From assembly GCA_014859215.1 (NCBI GenBank), contig JACUUS010000291.1, positions 1 to 19,781 on the forward strand: a stretch of 19,781 bases of DNA, given 5' to 3'. A model generated the notes under the pieces. It saw only the letters and a list, made by a program, of their open reading frames with translations, was not told the DNA's origin and ran no database searches. The position numbers and the translations under genes are program-made. Source of the DNA: Dehalococcoidia bacterium. Its GTDB lineage: Bacteria > Chloroflexota > Dehalococcoidia > SZUA-161. Below, one piece after another: positions 1 through 6,575 of the stretch. The number at the start of each line of letters is the position of its first letter. Within the stretch, counting starts at the first letter, position 1.

Positions 1-27
1 CCGACTAATCCGGCCCAACGAATTACC

Positions 28-54
28 CAAAAACCTGAGGGGAGTCGTCAGTTT
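28..54 (-). terminator. possible weak terminator after hsp20
   Basis: On the minus strand, immediately at the hsp20 stop, AAACTGA (54-48) can pair with TCAGGTTT (38-31). This gives a seven-pair stem with one bulge, a nine-base loop and a short T run. The T run is partly used in the stem, so efficiency is doubtful. One arm of the longer inverted repeat that flanks hsp20 lies inside this hairpin. Confidence 0.3.
30..45. repeat. left arm of inverted repeat flanking hsp20
   Basis: AAAACCTGAGGGGAGT at 30-45 is the reverse complement of 543-558 at 15 of 16 positions, including 13 perfect consecutive bases. The arms sit just downstream and just upstream of the hsp20 coding region. In the minus-strand transcript they could pair 5' leader with 3' end. 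Two copies only, with no transposase between them. Confidence 0.6.
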
Positions 55-518
55 CAACCCTTCTTACCTTCAATCACCGATCCGGCTCTTATCTTGATCT
101 GCCGTGGCTTGATCGTTTCAGCCTTGGGCAGGGTCAGGGTCAGAATGCCGTTCTCGTACGCGGCCTCAGCCTTGTCGTTCTGTATAGGCACAGGCAGCGA
201 TACCGATCGGCTGAAAGTGCCGGGCCGTCGTTCCCTGCATATATACCTATCATCGCTCACTTCATCTTCTTTGTATTCGCCTCTTATGGTCAGGACCTCG
301 CCGGTGATGGAGATGTCCACATTCTCGGGCTTCACTCCGGGCAGAGCGGCCTTGACGACCACGCTCTCATCTGTCTGGTACATATCCAGGGGCAAGTCCC
401 TGGCCCCCAGTTCAGTCCATAAACGGGAGGGCCTGACGAAGCTGTCCTCGAACAACCTGTCCATGGCGTTTCGCAGACTTAACAACTCTCGAAAGGGTTC
501 CCAACGCTGCATTGTCAT
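54..518 (-). CDS. Hsp20/alpha-crystallin small heat shock protein
   Basis: 154-residue small heat shock protein, an ATP-independent cytoplasmic holdase that binds unfolding proteins. The N-terminal part (about 1-40, MQRWEPFRELLSLRNAMDRL) is the usual bacterial small-Hsp arm. The alpha-crystallin domain spans about 42-145, with the conserved A.LPGVKPENVDI beta strand region, a GTFSRSVSLP strand and the AYENGILTLTLPK signature near the end of the domain. The ATG at 518 is preceded by GGGAGG at about six bases, which fixes the start. It follows groEL on the same strand after 69 bp, so a groES-groEL-hsp20 heat-shock operon is likely. A modest hairpin (563-580) in the gap could process or attenuate the message. 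Length is normal for the family. Confidence 0.95.
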   Translation of the reverse strand: MTMQRWEPFRELLSLRNAMDRLFEDSFVRPSRLWTELGARDLPLDMYQTDESVVVKAALPGVKPENVDISITGEVLTIRGEYKEDEVSDDRYICRERRPGTFSRSVSLPVPIQNDKAEAAYENGILTLTLPKAETIKPRQIKIRAGSVIEGKKG

Positions 519-542
519 TTCGCACCTCCCTACGCGTTAATT

Positions 543-558
543 ACTCCCCTCAGGTCTT
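543..558. repeat. right arm of inverted repeat flanking hsp20
   Basis: ACTCCCCTCAGGTCTT at 543-558 is the partner of 30-45 (15 of 16 complementary). It lies in the leader between groEL and hsp20, about 25 bp upstream of the hsp20 start. Confidence 0.6.
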
Positions 559-562
559 TGTC

Positions 563-580
563 CGTGCGTAAAGACGCATG
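563..580 (-). other. hairpin between groEL and hsp20
   Basis: A seven-pair stem (one G-T wobble) with a four-base loop, CGTGCGT-AAAG-ACGCATG on the plus strand. It lies 8 bp downstream of the groEL stop. There is no T run after it on the minus strand, so it looks more like an RNA processing or stabilising structure than an intrinsic terminator. Confidence 0.35.
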
Positions 581-587
581 CCGGATG

Positions 588-2210
588 CTAATACTCCATG
601 TCAGGTGACGGCATTGGCGGCATCTTCTTCTTCTCTGGAATCTCAGTGATGAGCGACCCGGTAGTCAATACCATGGCGGCGATACTGGAGCCGTTCTCGA
701 GAGCGGCCCTGCTCACCTTCACAGGGTCGATGATTCCCTTTGCCACCATATCGCCGTACTCATTCAACAGGGCGTCATAACCATAGTTGGCGGCTTTGCC
801 CGCGCGGACCTTGTCAACAACCACGGAGCCTTCCTGCCCGGCGTTGACTGCGATCCGCTTGAGAGGTTCCTCCAGCGCCCTCTTCATAATTGCCGCGCCA
901 ATAGCCTCATCCCCTGTGAGCTTCAGCCGTTCAAGTCCACGTATCGCCCTGACAAACGCGACGCCGCCACCCGGTACAATGCCTTCCTCCACGGCTGCCC
1001 TGGTTGCCGACAAAGCGTCCTCGACACGATGCTTCTTCTCCTTGAGTTCAACCTCAGTGGCAGCCCCAACCTTGATCACCGCCACGCCGCCGGCCATTTT
1101 GGCCAGACGTTCCTGGAGTTTCTCCTTATCGTAATCAGAGGTGGTCTCCTCTATCTGAGCCTTTACCTGTTTCATGCGGGCTTTGATGAGGTCTTCGGAC
1201 CCTTTGCCCTCCACAATAGTGGTCTCGTCCTTATTCGAGACCACCCGACGGGCCCTGCCCAGGTCAGCTATGGTAGCCGAATCCAGCTTGCGGCCTCGCT
1301 CCTCTGTGATTACCTGCCCGCCGGTGAGAACAGCCATATCCTCGAGCATGGCCTTCCGGCGATCACCGAAACCAGGGGCCTTGACCGCCACACAGTTGAG
1401 GGTGCCCCGGAGTTTATTGACTACCAGCGTGGCCAGGGCCTCGCCGTCCACATCCTCCGCTACGACCACCAGGTTCTTCGATACCTGCAGGAGCTTCTCC
1501 AGCAAGGGCAGAAAGTCGGATACAGCCGAGATCTTCTTGTCGGTTAACAGTATGTACGGGTCTTCGATCACGGTCTCCATCCGCTCCGGGTTAGTAACGA
1601 AGTACGGGCTGATATAACCGCGATCGAAGTTCATGCCCTCCACGTACTCTGTCTCGAATTTGATCCCCTTGCCCTCCTCGACCGTGATAACTCCGTCCTT
1701 GCCCACACGGTCCATGACCTCCGCGATGAGGCTGCCGATCTCCTGATCATTATTCGCGGAGATACCCGCTATCTGGGCCATTTGCTGTTTCCCCTCGATC
1801 GGGATGGCAATCTTTTTCAGTTCATCCAGGACTGCCTGGGTGGCTTTCTCGATCCCTCTCTTCACGGCCATGGAGTTTGCGCCCGCCACCACGTTCCTCA
1901 TACCTTCGTGCACCATGACCTGTGCCAGCACAGTAGCCGTAGTCGTGCCGTCACCGGCGACATCGTTAGTCTTGGTAGCCGCCTCCTTGATGAGCTGAGC
2001 GCCCATGTTTTCGAGAGGGTCCTCCAGCTCGATCTCCTTCGCAATAGTAACTCCGTCATTCGTAATGGTTGGGGGCCCAAACTTCTTATCGAGAACCACG
2101 TTGCGACCTTTCGGCCCCAGGGTGAGCTTAACAGTGTCGGCGAGCATGTCGATGCCTCTCTTCAACGCTCGCCTGGCTTCCTCGTCGTACGCTATCTGTT
2201 TGCCTGGCAT
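588..2210 (-). CDS. groL: chaperonin GroEL (Hsp60)
   Basis: 540-residue group I chaperonin that folds proteins inside a double-ring chamber with GroES and ATP. The family signatures are all present: LGPKGRNVVL near residue 31, NDGVTI at 51-56 with the catalytic-loop Asp52, the nucleotide-binding DGTTT at 87-91, and the PGGGVAF segment in the C-terminal equatorial domain. The ATG at 2210 follows GAGGAGG at six bases. It lies 26 bp after groES, the classical bicistronic order. The C-terminus ends in a short Met/Pro-rich tail (KKKMPPMPSPDMEY) instead of the flexible GGM repeats of many GroELs. Some lineages naturally lack that tail, so this is a note and not a defect. Confidence 0.98.
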   Translation of the reverse strand: MPGKQIAYDEEARRALKRGIDMLADTVKLTLGPKGRNVVLDKKFGPPTITNDGVTIAKEIELEDPLENMGAQLIKEAATKTNDVAGDGTTTATVLAQVMVHEGMRNVVAGANSMAVKRGIEKATQAVLDELKKIAIPIEGKQQMAQIAGISANNDQEIGSLIAEVMDRVGKDGVITVEEGKGIKFETEYVEGMNFDRGYISPYFVTNPERMETVIEDPYILLTDKKISAVSDFLPLLEKLLQVSKNLVVVAEDVDGEALATLVVNKLRGTLNCVAVKAPGFGDRRKAMLEDMAVLTGGQVITEERGRKLDSATIADLGRARRVVSNKDETTIVEGKGSEDLIKARMKQVKAQIEETTSDYDKEKLQERLAKMAGGVAVIKVGAATEVELKEKKHRVEDALSATRAAVEEGIVPGGGVAFVRAIRGLERLKLTGDEAIGAAIMKRALEEPLKRIAVNAGQEGSVVVDKVRAGKAANYGYDALLNEYGDMVAKGIIDPVKVSRAALENGSSIAAMVLTTGSLITEIPEKKKMPPMPSPDMEY

Positions 2211-2236
2211 TGAGTTCCTCCTCGCTTTCTTTCTAC

Positions 2237-2548
2237 CTATGAGGTCCTGGCAAGAACGTCGCCGTCCCGCAGAATCAGAAGTTCTTCGTCGTCGATCTTG
2301 ATCTCGGTCCCCGCATATTTCGCGTAGATTACCCTATCCCCTGGCTTGACTTCCATTTCAAGTCTCTTCCCATCCTCCGTCAGTCTGCCCGGCCCGACAG
2401 CCAGGACTTCTCCTTCCTGGGGCTTTTCCTTCGCGGTATCTGGAAGCACTATGCCCCCCTTTGTCACTTGCTCTTTCTGGACCGGTCTGACTATCATCCG
2501 ATCACCAAGGGGCTCCAGTTTGGTTTTCGCTCCGGACCTGGTCGCCAT
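2237..2548 (-). CDS. groS: co-chaperonin GroES (Hsp10)
   Basis: 103-residue co-chaperonin, the heptameric lid of the GroEL chamber. Visible family features are LEPLGDRMIVRPV near the N-terminus, a mobile-loop region rich in Gly/Ile/Val (TKGGIVLPDTAKEKPQEG), VLAVGPG, and GDRVIYAKYAGTEIK toward the C-terminus. The reading frame is open eight codons further upstream. I chose the ATG at 2548 because AGGAGG lies six bases before it and the homologous region begins soon after. It has a 12-14 residue N-terminal extension (MATRSGAKTKLE) compared with short GroES proteins. It is the first gene of the chaperone operon, and control is probably through the repeat region upstream (2646-2716). Confidence 0.96.
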   Translation of the reverse strand: MATRSGAKTKLEPLGDRMIVRPVQKEQVTKGGIVLPDTAKEKPQEGEVLAVGPGRLTEDGKRLEMEVKPGDRVIYAKYAGTEIKIDDEELLILRDGDVLARTS

Positions 2549-2658
2549 CTGATCCTCCTGAACTCCTTTCAATTCAACCTGCCTTGATTCCCTTCGGCAG
2601 ACTGACTGCCGGGACGCTGACGCACTGCTTATACCGGCGTGTCTTTGTCAAGGTGTAG

Positions 2659-2678
2659 TCTAATGGTCCTGCATTAGA
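2659..2678. promoter_or_regulatory. inverted repeat upstream of groES
   Basis: TCTAATG (2659-2665) and CATTAGA (2672-2678) form a perfect 7-bp dyad with a six-base spacer. The right arm is also the first unit of the phased repeat array. On the groES strand a TTGACA hexamer (2651-2646) follows directly, with TATAAG 12 bp further on. That spacing is too short for a standard promoter, so no exact promoter is assigned. Confidence 0.5.
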
Positions 2679-2716
2679 AGAACACTAGAGGAGTATTAGA
2701 AAAACGTTAGAATCAC
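2673..2716. repeat. four tandem 11-bp repeats upstream of groES
   Basis: Four consecutive 11-mers read ATTAGAAGAAC (2673), ACTAGAGGAGT (2684), ATTAGAAAAAC (2695) and GTTAGAATCAC (2706). The core TAGA recurs at exactly 11-bp steps (2675, 2686, 2697, 2708). An 11-bp step puts every unit on nearly the same face of the helix. The array sits about 125-170 bp upstream of the groES start in otherwise non-coding DNA. It is probably a regulator-binding array; no known operator (such as CIRCE) is recognisable. Confidence 0.65.
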
Positions 2717-2747
2717 ACTCTGGGAGCGTGAAGGCGGCCTGTATGAC

Positions 2748-2785
2748 CGGGTGTACGCGAATCGGCCTCTCCTTAGGTACACCCG
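2748..2785. repeat. 9-bp inverted repeat downstream of the PII-like gene
   Basis: CGGGTGTAC (2748-2756) and GTACACCCG (2777-2785) are perfectly complementary with a 20-base spacer. It lies about 70 bp past the stop of the PII-like gene in the gap of about 300 bp before groES. It has no T run, so it may be a factor-binding site or a weak structure ending the upstream transcript. I see no coding region in 2549-2856. Confidence 0.45.
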
Positions 2786-2856
2786 ACGCGCCCGGAGCAG
2801 CGCAAGCGGCAGGAACGGCAAAGTCTCAGAACACGGCAGGACTTCTCACTTCGAGT

Positions 2857-3183
2857 TCAGGTATTGCTGTCCCGGAGATGGACGACGCCGACAACTGTTT
2901 GCACGGGGACGACAAAGGCGAGTCCGGCTCCAGGCTTCTGCAGTTCGCCGGCTTTCGTGATGCTTTCCAGCACGCCATCAGTCTTATCCACGGATGTGAT
3001 CGACAATATGATTTCCTTTTCAGGCTCTATACAGATGCCAAAGATCCTTTGCTGCTCGTGAATACCCATCCCTCTTCCATAAACGATAGTCCCTCCTTCA
3101 GCGCCGGCCCTCATTGAAGCCTCCAGCACCCTGTCGCCCCAACCCCTTCTGACGATTGTGACAATAAGCGTATCCAAACCCAT
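2857..3183 (-). CDS. PII-like (GlnB/GlnK fold) regulatory protein
   Basis: 108 residues resembling the trimeric PII signalling fold. An N-terminal beta strand (LDTLIVTIVRRGWGDRVLEASMRAGA) is followed by GGTIVYGRGMG, where the T-loop begins. A strand (EIILSITSVDKTDGVLESI) and the C-terminal GLAFVVPVQTVVGV core follow. The T-loop is short and lacks the uridylylated Tyr of GlnB, and the C-terminal ligand motif of classical PII (RTGE type) is absent. It is therefore a divergent PII-like protein, not a nitrogen GlnB. The ATG at 3183 has GGGGTGA just upstream and starts three bases after the second DUF1538 gene. By analogy with GlnK-AmtB it probably gates that membrane protein in response to a small effector. 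The effector cannot be told from the sequence. Confidence 0.8.
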   Translation of the reverse strand: MGLDTLIVTIVRRGWGDRVLEASMRAGAEGGTIVYGRGMGIHEQQRIFGICIEPEKEIILSITSVDKTDGVLESITKAGELQKPGAGLAFVVPVQTVVGVVHLRDSNT

Positions 3184-3186
3184 CTT

Positions 3187-3918
3187 TCACCCCTTCTTTC
3201 TTAATCTGATGCGTACCGCCAGCCCAAGAGTCAAAATGGAGAGAATAGGAGCCAGAGCGATAAGCGCTATGAGCCCAAAACCATCGATGACTGGGTCTCT
3301 TCCTTCAATCGCGGCTGCGATACCGACAGCTATAGCCAGCAAAAACGTGACAGCTATCGGGCCCGTTGCCACTCCTCCAGCATCGACAGCTATAGAGACC
3401 GTGCTCTTATCGCTAAAAAGAAGCATGGCGATGGCCAGTCCATACCCGGGTCCGATTATGTAAAACAGGGGAATCCCGTACACGATCCGGACCATTCCCA
3501 GGCCGATGAACAGAGCCACACCCACTGCTATTGTTAGAAGGACTATCGCCCGCTTGATTGAACCGCCGGACGCTTTTTCGACCTCATCACTCAGTATACG
3601 TACCGCGGGTTCTCCCAAGGTCGCGAGAAGACCCATCACACACCCCACAGGGACAAGGACCCACATATGCCGGATTTCTCCCAGCGCTGAACCTATCTCG
3701 GTTCCCGCGGGGAAGAATCCCACGCGGACCCCCTGAAGAAAAACAGCTACTCCAACGAGTGCCATTGCGAGGCCGGCAAAGAGATTGAAAACATATCTGA
3801 GCGGCAGCTTCAGATAGACAAACTGGAAGACCATGAAAAGGACCAGCAGCGGAGTAAGAGACTGAGTGACGGCCAGGAAGGTACGTCCCAGGTCGTCGAA
3901 AACGTGTATGCCGTTCAC
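3187..3918 (-). CDS. DUF1538 membrane protein, second subunit
   Basis: 243-residue, very hydrophobic integral membrane protein with about seven or eight predicted helices, matching the DUF1538 family as I recall it. The diagnostic segments parallel those of its upstream partner: a GEPAVRILSDEV loop after the second third of the protein, and VDAGGVATGPIAV, a Gly-rich re-entrant-looking segment. A basic tail (RIRLRKKG) would be cytoplasmic. It starts with GTG at 3918, overlapping the previous gene's TGA as GTGA, so translation is coupled. Many DUF1538 proteins are double-length; here the two halves are separate genes that probably assemble as a heteromer. Transport function is inferred, and the substrate is unknown. 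Confidence 0.85.
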   Translation of the reverse strand: MNGIHVFDDLGRTFLAVTQSLTPLLVLFMVFQFVYLKLPLRYVFNLFAGLAMALVGVAVFLQGVRVGFFPAGTEIGSALGEIRHMWVLVPVGCVMGLLATLGEPAVRILSDEVEKASGGSIKRAIVLLTIAVGVALFIGLGMVRIVYGIPLFYIIGPGYGLAIAMLLFSDKSTVSIAVDAGGVATGPIAVTFLLAIAVGIAAAIEGRDPVIDGFGLIALIALAPILSILTLGLAVRIRLRKKG

Positions 3919-4610
3919 GCGACGATTACCCCCAAAAGCATGACCCCGATTATCGGCCCAATGGAAGCCAGACCTATAAGACCGAAACCTTCGCCGAGCG
4001 TGGACCTGCCCGCCAGGACCGAACTGAATCCTAGCCCCAGGGCGAGGATTACCGGCACGGTCACCGGCCCGGTAGTGACACCTCCCGAATCGAAGGCTAC
4101 CGGTACGTAATCAGGAGGAGTGAAAAAGGAGAGAACCAGGACCGTCAGGTAACCAGCGACAAGCAGATAGACTATAGGAAATCCGAGAACGATGCGGAGT
4201 ATAGCCATCGCAACGAAGAAACCGACCCCCAGGGCGATGGTATAGACGAGTACGCCATGTGAGATCGAGCTCCCGGAAACGTCGTCGACCTGTTGTGTCA
4301 GTACAATCACATCGGGCTCCGCCACGGTAACGGCGAAGCCGAGAAGGAAAGCGATAGCTACGGTGAATATCAGGGATGCTCTCTTTGGAAGCTCGGAGCC
4401 TATCGCCTCTCCCATCGGCAGGATACCGAGCCTTACTCCGAGAAGGAAAAGTGACATTCCCGCAATAACCATCGCGGCGCCGATCAGGAACTGCAGGAAG
4501 ACATCAATCGGCATCCTGATGAGCGCGAACTGGATTATGACTACCGCCAGCGTTACCGGGAGAATAGCCCTCACAACCTCCAGGAAGGTCCTTCTCACTT
4601 CTCCCAGCAC
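3915..4610 (-). CDS. DUF1538 membrane protein, first subunit
   Basis: 231-residue polytopic membrane protein of the DUF1538 family. Key segments are AEPDVIVLTQQV, followed by a helix, and FDSGGVTTGPVTVP near residue 175-190. Each aligns with the same element of the gene just downstream, so the two genes are ancient duplicates. The start is GTG at 4610 with AGAGGGG about nine bases upstream. It opens a three-gene unit DUF1538-DUF1538-PII-like. The conserved (D)xGGVxTGP segment repeated in both partners suggests a two-fold pseudo-symmetric pore or carrier. The substrate is unknown. I could not find a convincing promoter in 4611-4737. Confidence 0.85.
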   Translation of the reverse strand: MLGEVRRTFLEVVRAILPVTLAVVIIQFALIRMPIDVFLQFLIGAAMVIAGMSLFLLGVRLGILPMGEAIGSELPKRASLIFTVAIAFLLGFAVTVAEPDVIVLTQQVDDVSGSSISHGVLVYTIALGVGFFVAMAILRIVLGFPIVYLLVAGYLTVLVLSFFTPPDYVPVAFDSGGVTTGPVTVPVILALGLGFSSVLAGRSTLGEGFGLIGLASIGPIIGVMLLGVIVA

Positions 4611-4703
4611 AGCAAACCCCTCTCAGATCGTGATAATAAACCCCGGGAAAGAATATGATCGTGGGCCGTCGGACATGTCTTGCTGGTCCGATACGGTACT
4701 TGC

Positions 4704-4732
4704 CAAGGGCTTTTGCTCCAGCAAGGGCTTTT
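4704..4732. repeat. short direct repeat in intergenic region
   Basis: CAAGGGCTTTT occurs twice, at 4704-4714 and 4722-4732, an 18-bp step, in the 127-bp gap between the rubrerythrin-like gene and the DUF1538 operon. Significance is unclear. Nothing else is recognisable in this gap. Confidence 0.4.
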
Positions 4733-4737
4733 CTGGC

Positions 4738-5256
4738 TCACCGGGGTCGTAATTCAAATCTGTGAACCGTAAAATACTTCCGGTGCTGCGAGAGCCATTT
4801 GAATTCCTCTTCGAGCAGTTCGAGGTGTCCCTCCTCTTCCCGGGCCAGCGCTTTGAACATGGCCTTCCCATTGAGATCAGGAGTACTTTCCTCGGCTTCA
4901 CGATAGAAGCCAATAGCATCCTTCTCAGAGCCTATCGCCTGGCGGAGCGCATCCAGTTCACCCGCGTCTGCCTTGACTTCGCCAGTAGCCTCCGACATGC
5001 TGGGAAATTCGTCTCTCCTAATCGGCCCGTGAGCTCGCCGCCACTCTATCCACCTATTACTATCTGTTACCGATTTGAGCTGCTGCCTCAGCTTTGCCAT
5101 ATGTCGTGATTCCTCTTTGGCCAGCCATCTGAACATACTCTTACCATTGGCGTCTTTAACCCTGCTTGCCGCCTGACTATAGAACCTGGCAGCTCCCTTT
5201 TCCCGTTCGATAGCCAGTTCAAGAGCGTCTGCAGCCTTCATGCGTCTCTTCGCCAT
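4738..5256 (-). CDS. rubrerythrin-like ferritin-family protein
   Basis: 172-residue ferritin-like di-iron protein built from two homologous halves. The first has E19 six residues before FY and an E49xxH52 motif; the second has E111 before FY and E141xxH144. This spacing of Glu, Glu and His in both halves is that of the rubrerythrin di-iron site. The C-terminal rubredoxin domain with two CxxC pairs is absent, so it is a rubrerythrin-like or ferritin-like protein and not a full rubrerythrin. A role in peroxide defence or iron handling of an anaerobe is likely. The frame extends 33 codons further, but AAGGAGG before the ATG at 5256 and the promoter at 5321-5349 (transcript start near 5314, inside that extension) set the start. 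Confidence 0.88.
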   Translation of the reverse strand: MAKRRMKAADALELAIEREKGAARFYSQAASRVKDANGKSMFRWLAKEESRHMAKLRQQLKSVTDSNRWIEWRRAHGPIRRDEFPSMSEATGEVKADAGELDALRQAIGSEKDAIGFYREAEESTPDLNGKAMFKALAREEEGHLELLEEEFKWLSQHRKYFTVHRFELRPR

Positions 5257-5320
5257 AATCAGTCCTCCTTCAAAGAGCCTGTGCCTGACGAGATTCTCTC
5301 GTCCCTCCCGCCTCTTTCTG

Positions 5321-5349
5321 GTTATACCAGCACCATATGTGGCTGTCAA
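5321..5349 (-). promoter_or_regulatory. sigma70-type promoter for the rubrerythrin-like gene
   Basis: On the minus strand, TTGACA (5349-5344), a 17-bp spacer, then TATAAC (5326-5321). Predicted transcription starts near 5314, giving a leader of about 58 nt to the ATG at 5256. Confidence 0.75.
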
Positions 5350-5376
5350 CGACATGTGTGAGTGTGTCGATTGACG
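5344..5376. promoter_or_regulatory. dyad between divergent promoters (candidate operator)
   Basis: TGTCAACGACA (5344-5354) and TGTCGATTGACG (5365-5376) are an imperfect inverted repeat, perfect apart from a one-base bulge and one end position. It is centred near 5360 and covers the -35 boxes of both divergent promoters. A single bound regulator could control both genes. Confidence 0.45.
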
Positions 5377-5399
5377 TGTAAGACGCCGGCACGTATGAT
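5371..5399 (+). promoter_or_regulatory. sigma70-type promoter for the flavoprotein gene
   Basis: TTGACG (5371-5376), a 17-bp spacer, TATGAT (5394-5399). Predicted transcription starts near 5406, only about ten bases before the ATG at 5416, so the leader is very short and begins at or inside the Shine-Dalgarno sequence. Confidence 0.7.
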
Positions 5400-5415
5400 A
5401 CCCGGGGAGGGCCTC

Positions 5416-6411
5416 ATGGACTGGAGCACAAGGGTTACAGAACTCCTTGGCAGCAGATACCCCATCATCCAGGGCGCGTTCGGCGGCTTTGGCAATTCGG
5501 CGCTTGCCGCGCCGGTATCCGAAGCAGGCGGCTTTGGCATCATTACAGCAAGTGCGCTGCGAACCCCAGCAAAGCTGAGAGAAGATATCATGCGCGCACG
5601 ATCAATGACTGACGGGCCTTTCGGCGTGAATCTCTCAGTCGGGCTGTGCCCGAGCATAGATGAAATGCGCGAGACTGCCATTGAGGAGCGGGTGCCGGTA
5701 ATCTTCACTGCCGCATACCGCGCCGACGACCACGGGCGGCGTATCCATGACGCTGGTCTCAAGTGGGTGCACAAAGTGGTGACCATCCAGCATGCTGTTG
5801 CCGCGGAACGCCAGGGGGCGGACGCGGTGGTCATCGTTGGCCTTGAGGGCACCGCTTTCAAGAGCATATACCAGCTTCCAACACTGGTAGGCGTCACCAC
5901 AGCAGTACAGAAGCTGAAGATACCCATCATCGCGGCGGGAGGCATCGGCGATGCCCGCGGGCTGCTGGCAGCCCTGGCCATGGGCGCAGAGGGCGTGTAC
6001 ATGGGAACGCGGTTTCTGGCGACAAAGGAATGTCCGATCTCCCAACGACATAAGCAGAAACTGGTCGACGCCGACCCCTGGGACCCGGAATTCAAGGATC
6101 GATGCCTGGCTCCTCCCAGGGCTGAAGAATACGAGAATATCATGAAGGAGAGAGGCAGTATTTCCCAGGATGAATGGCTGGTCCGGCTGGAACAGGTTAT
6201 GTTCAGGCACGAGCCCGAAACCGGCCTGAAGATTGACAGCGACTGGGGAGCAGAGGAAGCCCTGCGCATAGCCGGGGGATCGCTGGCGGTAGGCGTCATC
6301 AAAAGCGTCCCCACAGTGAAGGAGCTTATCGAGGGCATCATACGGGAAGCCGAGGAAATACTGGCCGGGGCCGGTCCGCTCGGGCGCCTTTTCGGGTCCA
6401 CGCACACATAG
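5416..6411 (+). CDS. nitronate monooxygenase/FabK-like FMN flavoprotein
   Basis: 331-residue TIM-barrel flavoprotein of the 2-nitropropane dioxygenase (nitronate monooxygenase) superfamily. Visible features are the N-terminal YPIIQGAFGG strand, GVNLSVG, and the FMN-phosphate segment AAGGIGD (173-179) followed by GAEGVYMGTRFLATKE (190-205). Known members oxidise alkyl nitronates or reduce enoyl-ACP. The usual active-site segment with a Gly-Gly-His is replaced here by VGLEGTAFKS (141-150), so the catalytic His is missing and the true reaction may differ. The ATG at 5416 was chosen over an upstream in-frame ATG because GGGGAGG precedes it and the promoter places the transcript start near 5406. 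It is divergent from the rubrerythrin-like gene. Confidence 0.85.
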   Translation: MDWSTRVTELLGSRYPIIQGAFGGFGNSALAAPVSEAGGFGIITASALRTPAKLREDIMRARSMTDGPFGVNLSVGLCPSIDEMRETAIEERVPVIFTAAYRADDHGRRIHDAGLKWVHKVVTIQHAVAAERQGADAVVIVGLEGTAFKSIYQLPTLVGVTTAVQKLKIPIIAAGGIGDARGLLAALAMGAEGVYMGTRFLATKECPISQRHKQKLVDADPWDPEFKDRCLAPPRAEEYENIMKERGSISQDEWLVRLEQVMFRHEPETGLKIDSDWGAEEALRIAGGSLAVGVIKSVPTVKELIEGIIREAEEILAGAGPLGRLFGSTHT

Positions 6412-6476
6412 TTTTGAAAAACAGTAACCTCCTTGCCTCTGACACCATTCTCTGTCCTTACTGTGTGCCCATGCCC

Positions 6477-6505
6477 TTGACGAATTGCTGGCGATTTGCG
6501 AGAAT
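6477..6505 (+). promoter_or_regulatory. candidate promoter for the radical SAM gene
   Basis: TTGACG (6477-6482), a 17-bp spacer, GAGAAT (6500-6505, four of six matches to TATAAT). Predicted start near 6512 would leave only about six bases before the ATG at 6518, consistent with the lack of a Shine-Dalgarno sequence there. Confidence 0.4.
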
Positions 6506-6575
6506 CTCCCAACCTGGATGAAGACCGCTGCTGATAAACCCGCCCTACCGTTTCACCGAGGTTCCCACGATACCC

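Noticed and set aside
2549..2720. CIRCE element (HrcA operator) before groES
   Set aside because: The conserved TTAGCACTC/GAGTGCTAA halves are not present; only the TAGA repeats and a TCTAATG dyad are seen.
2728..3117. 129-codon plus-strand frame overlapping the PII-like gene
   Set aside because: Low-complexity translation. The opposite strand encodes a protein with PII strands and a good ribosome site.
4623..4919. 98-codon minus-strand frame overlapping the rubrerythrin-like gene end
   Set aside because: It is out of frame with the clear ferritin-like motifs and has no ribosome site or family resemblance.
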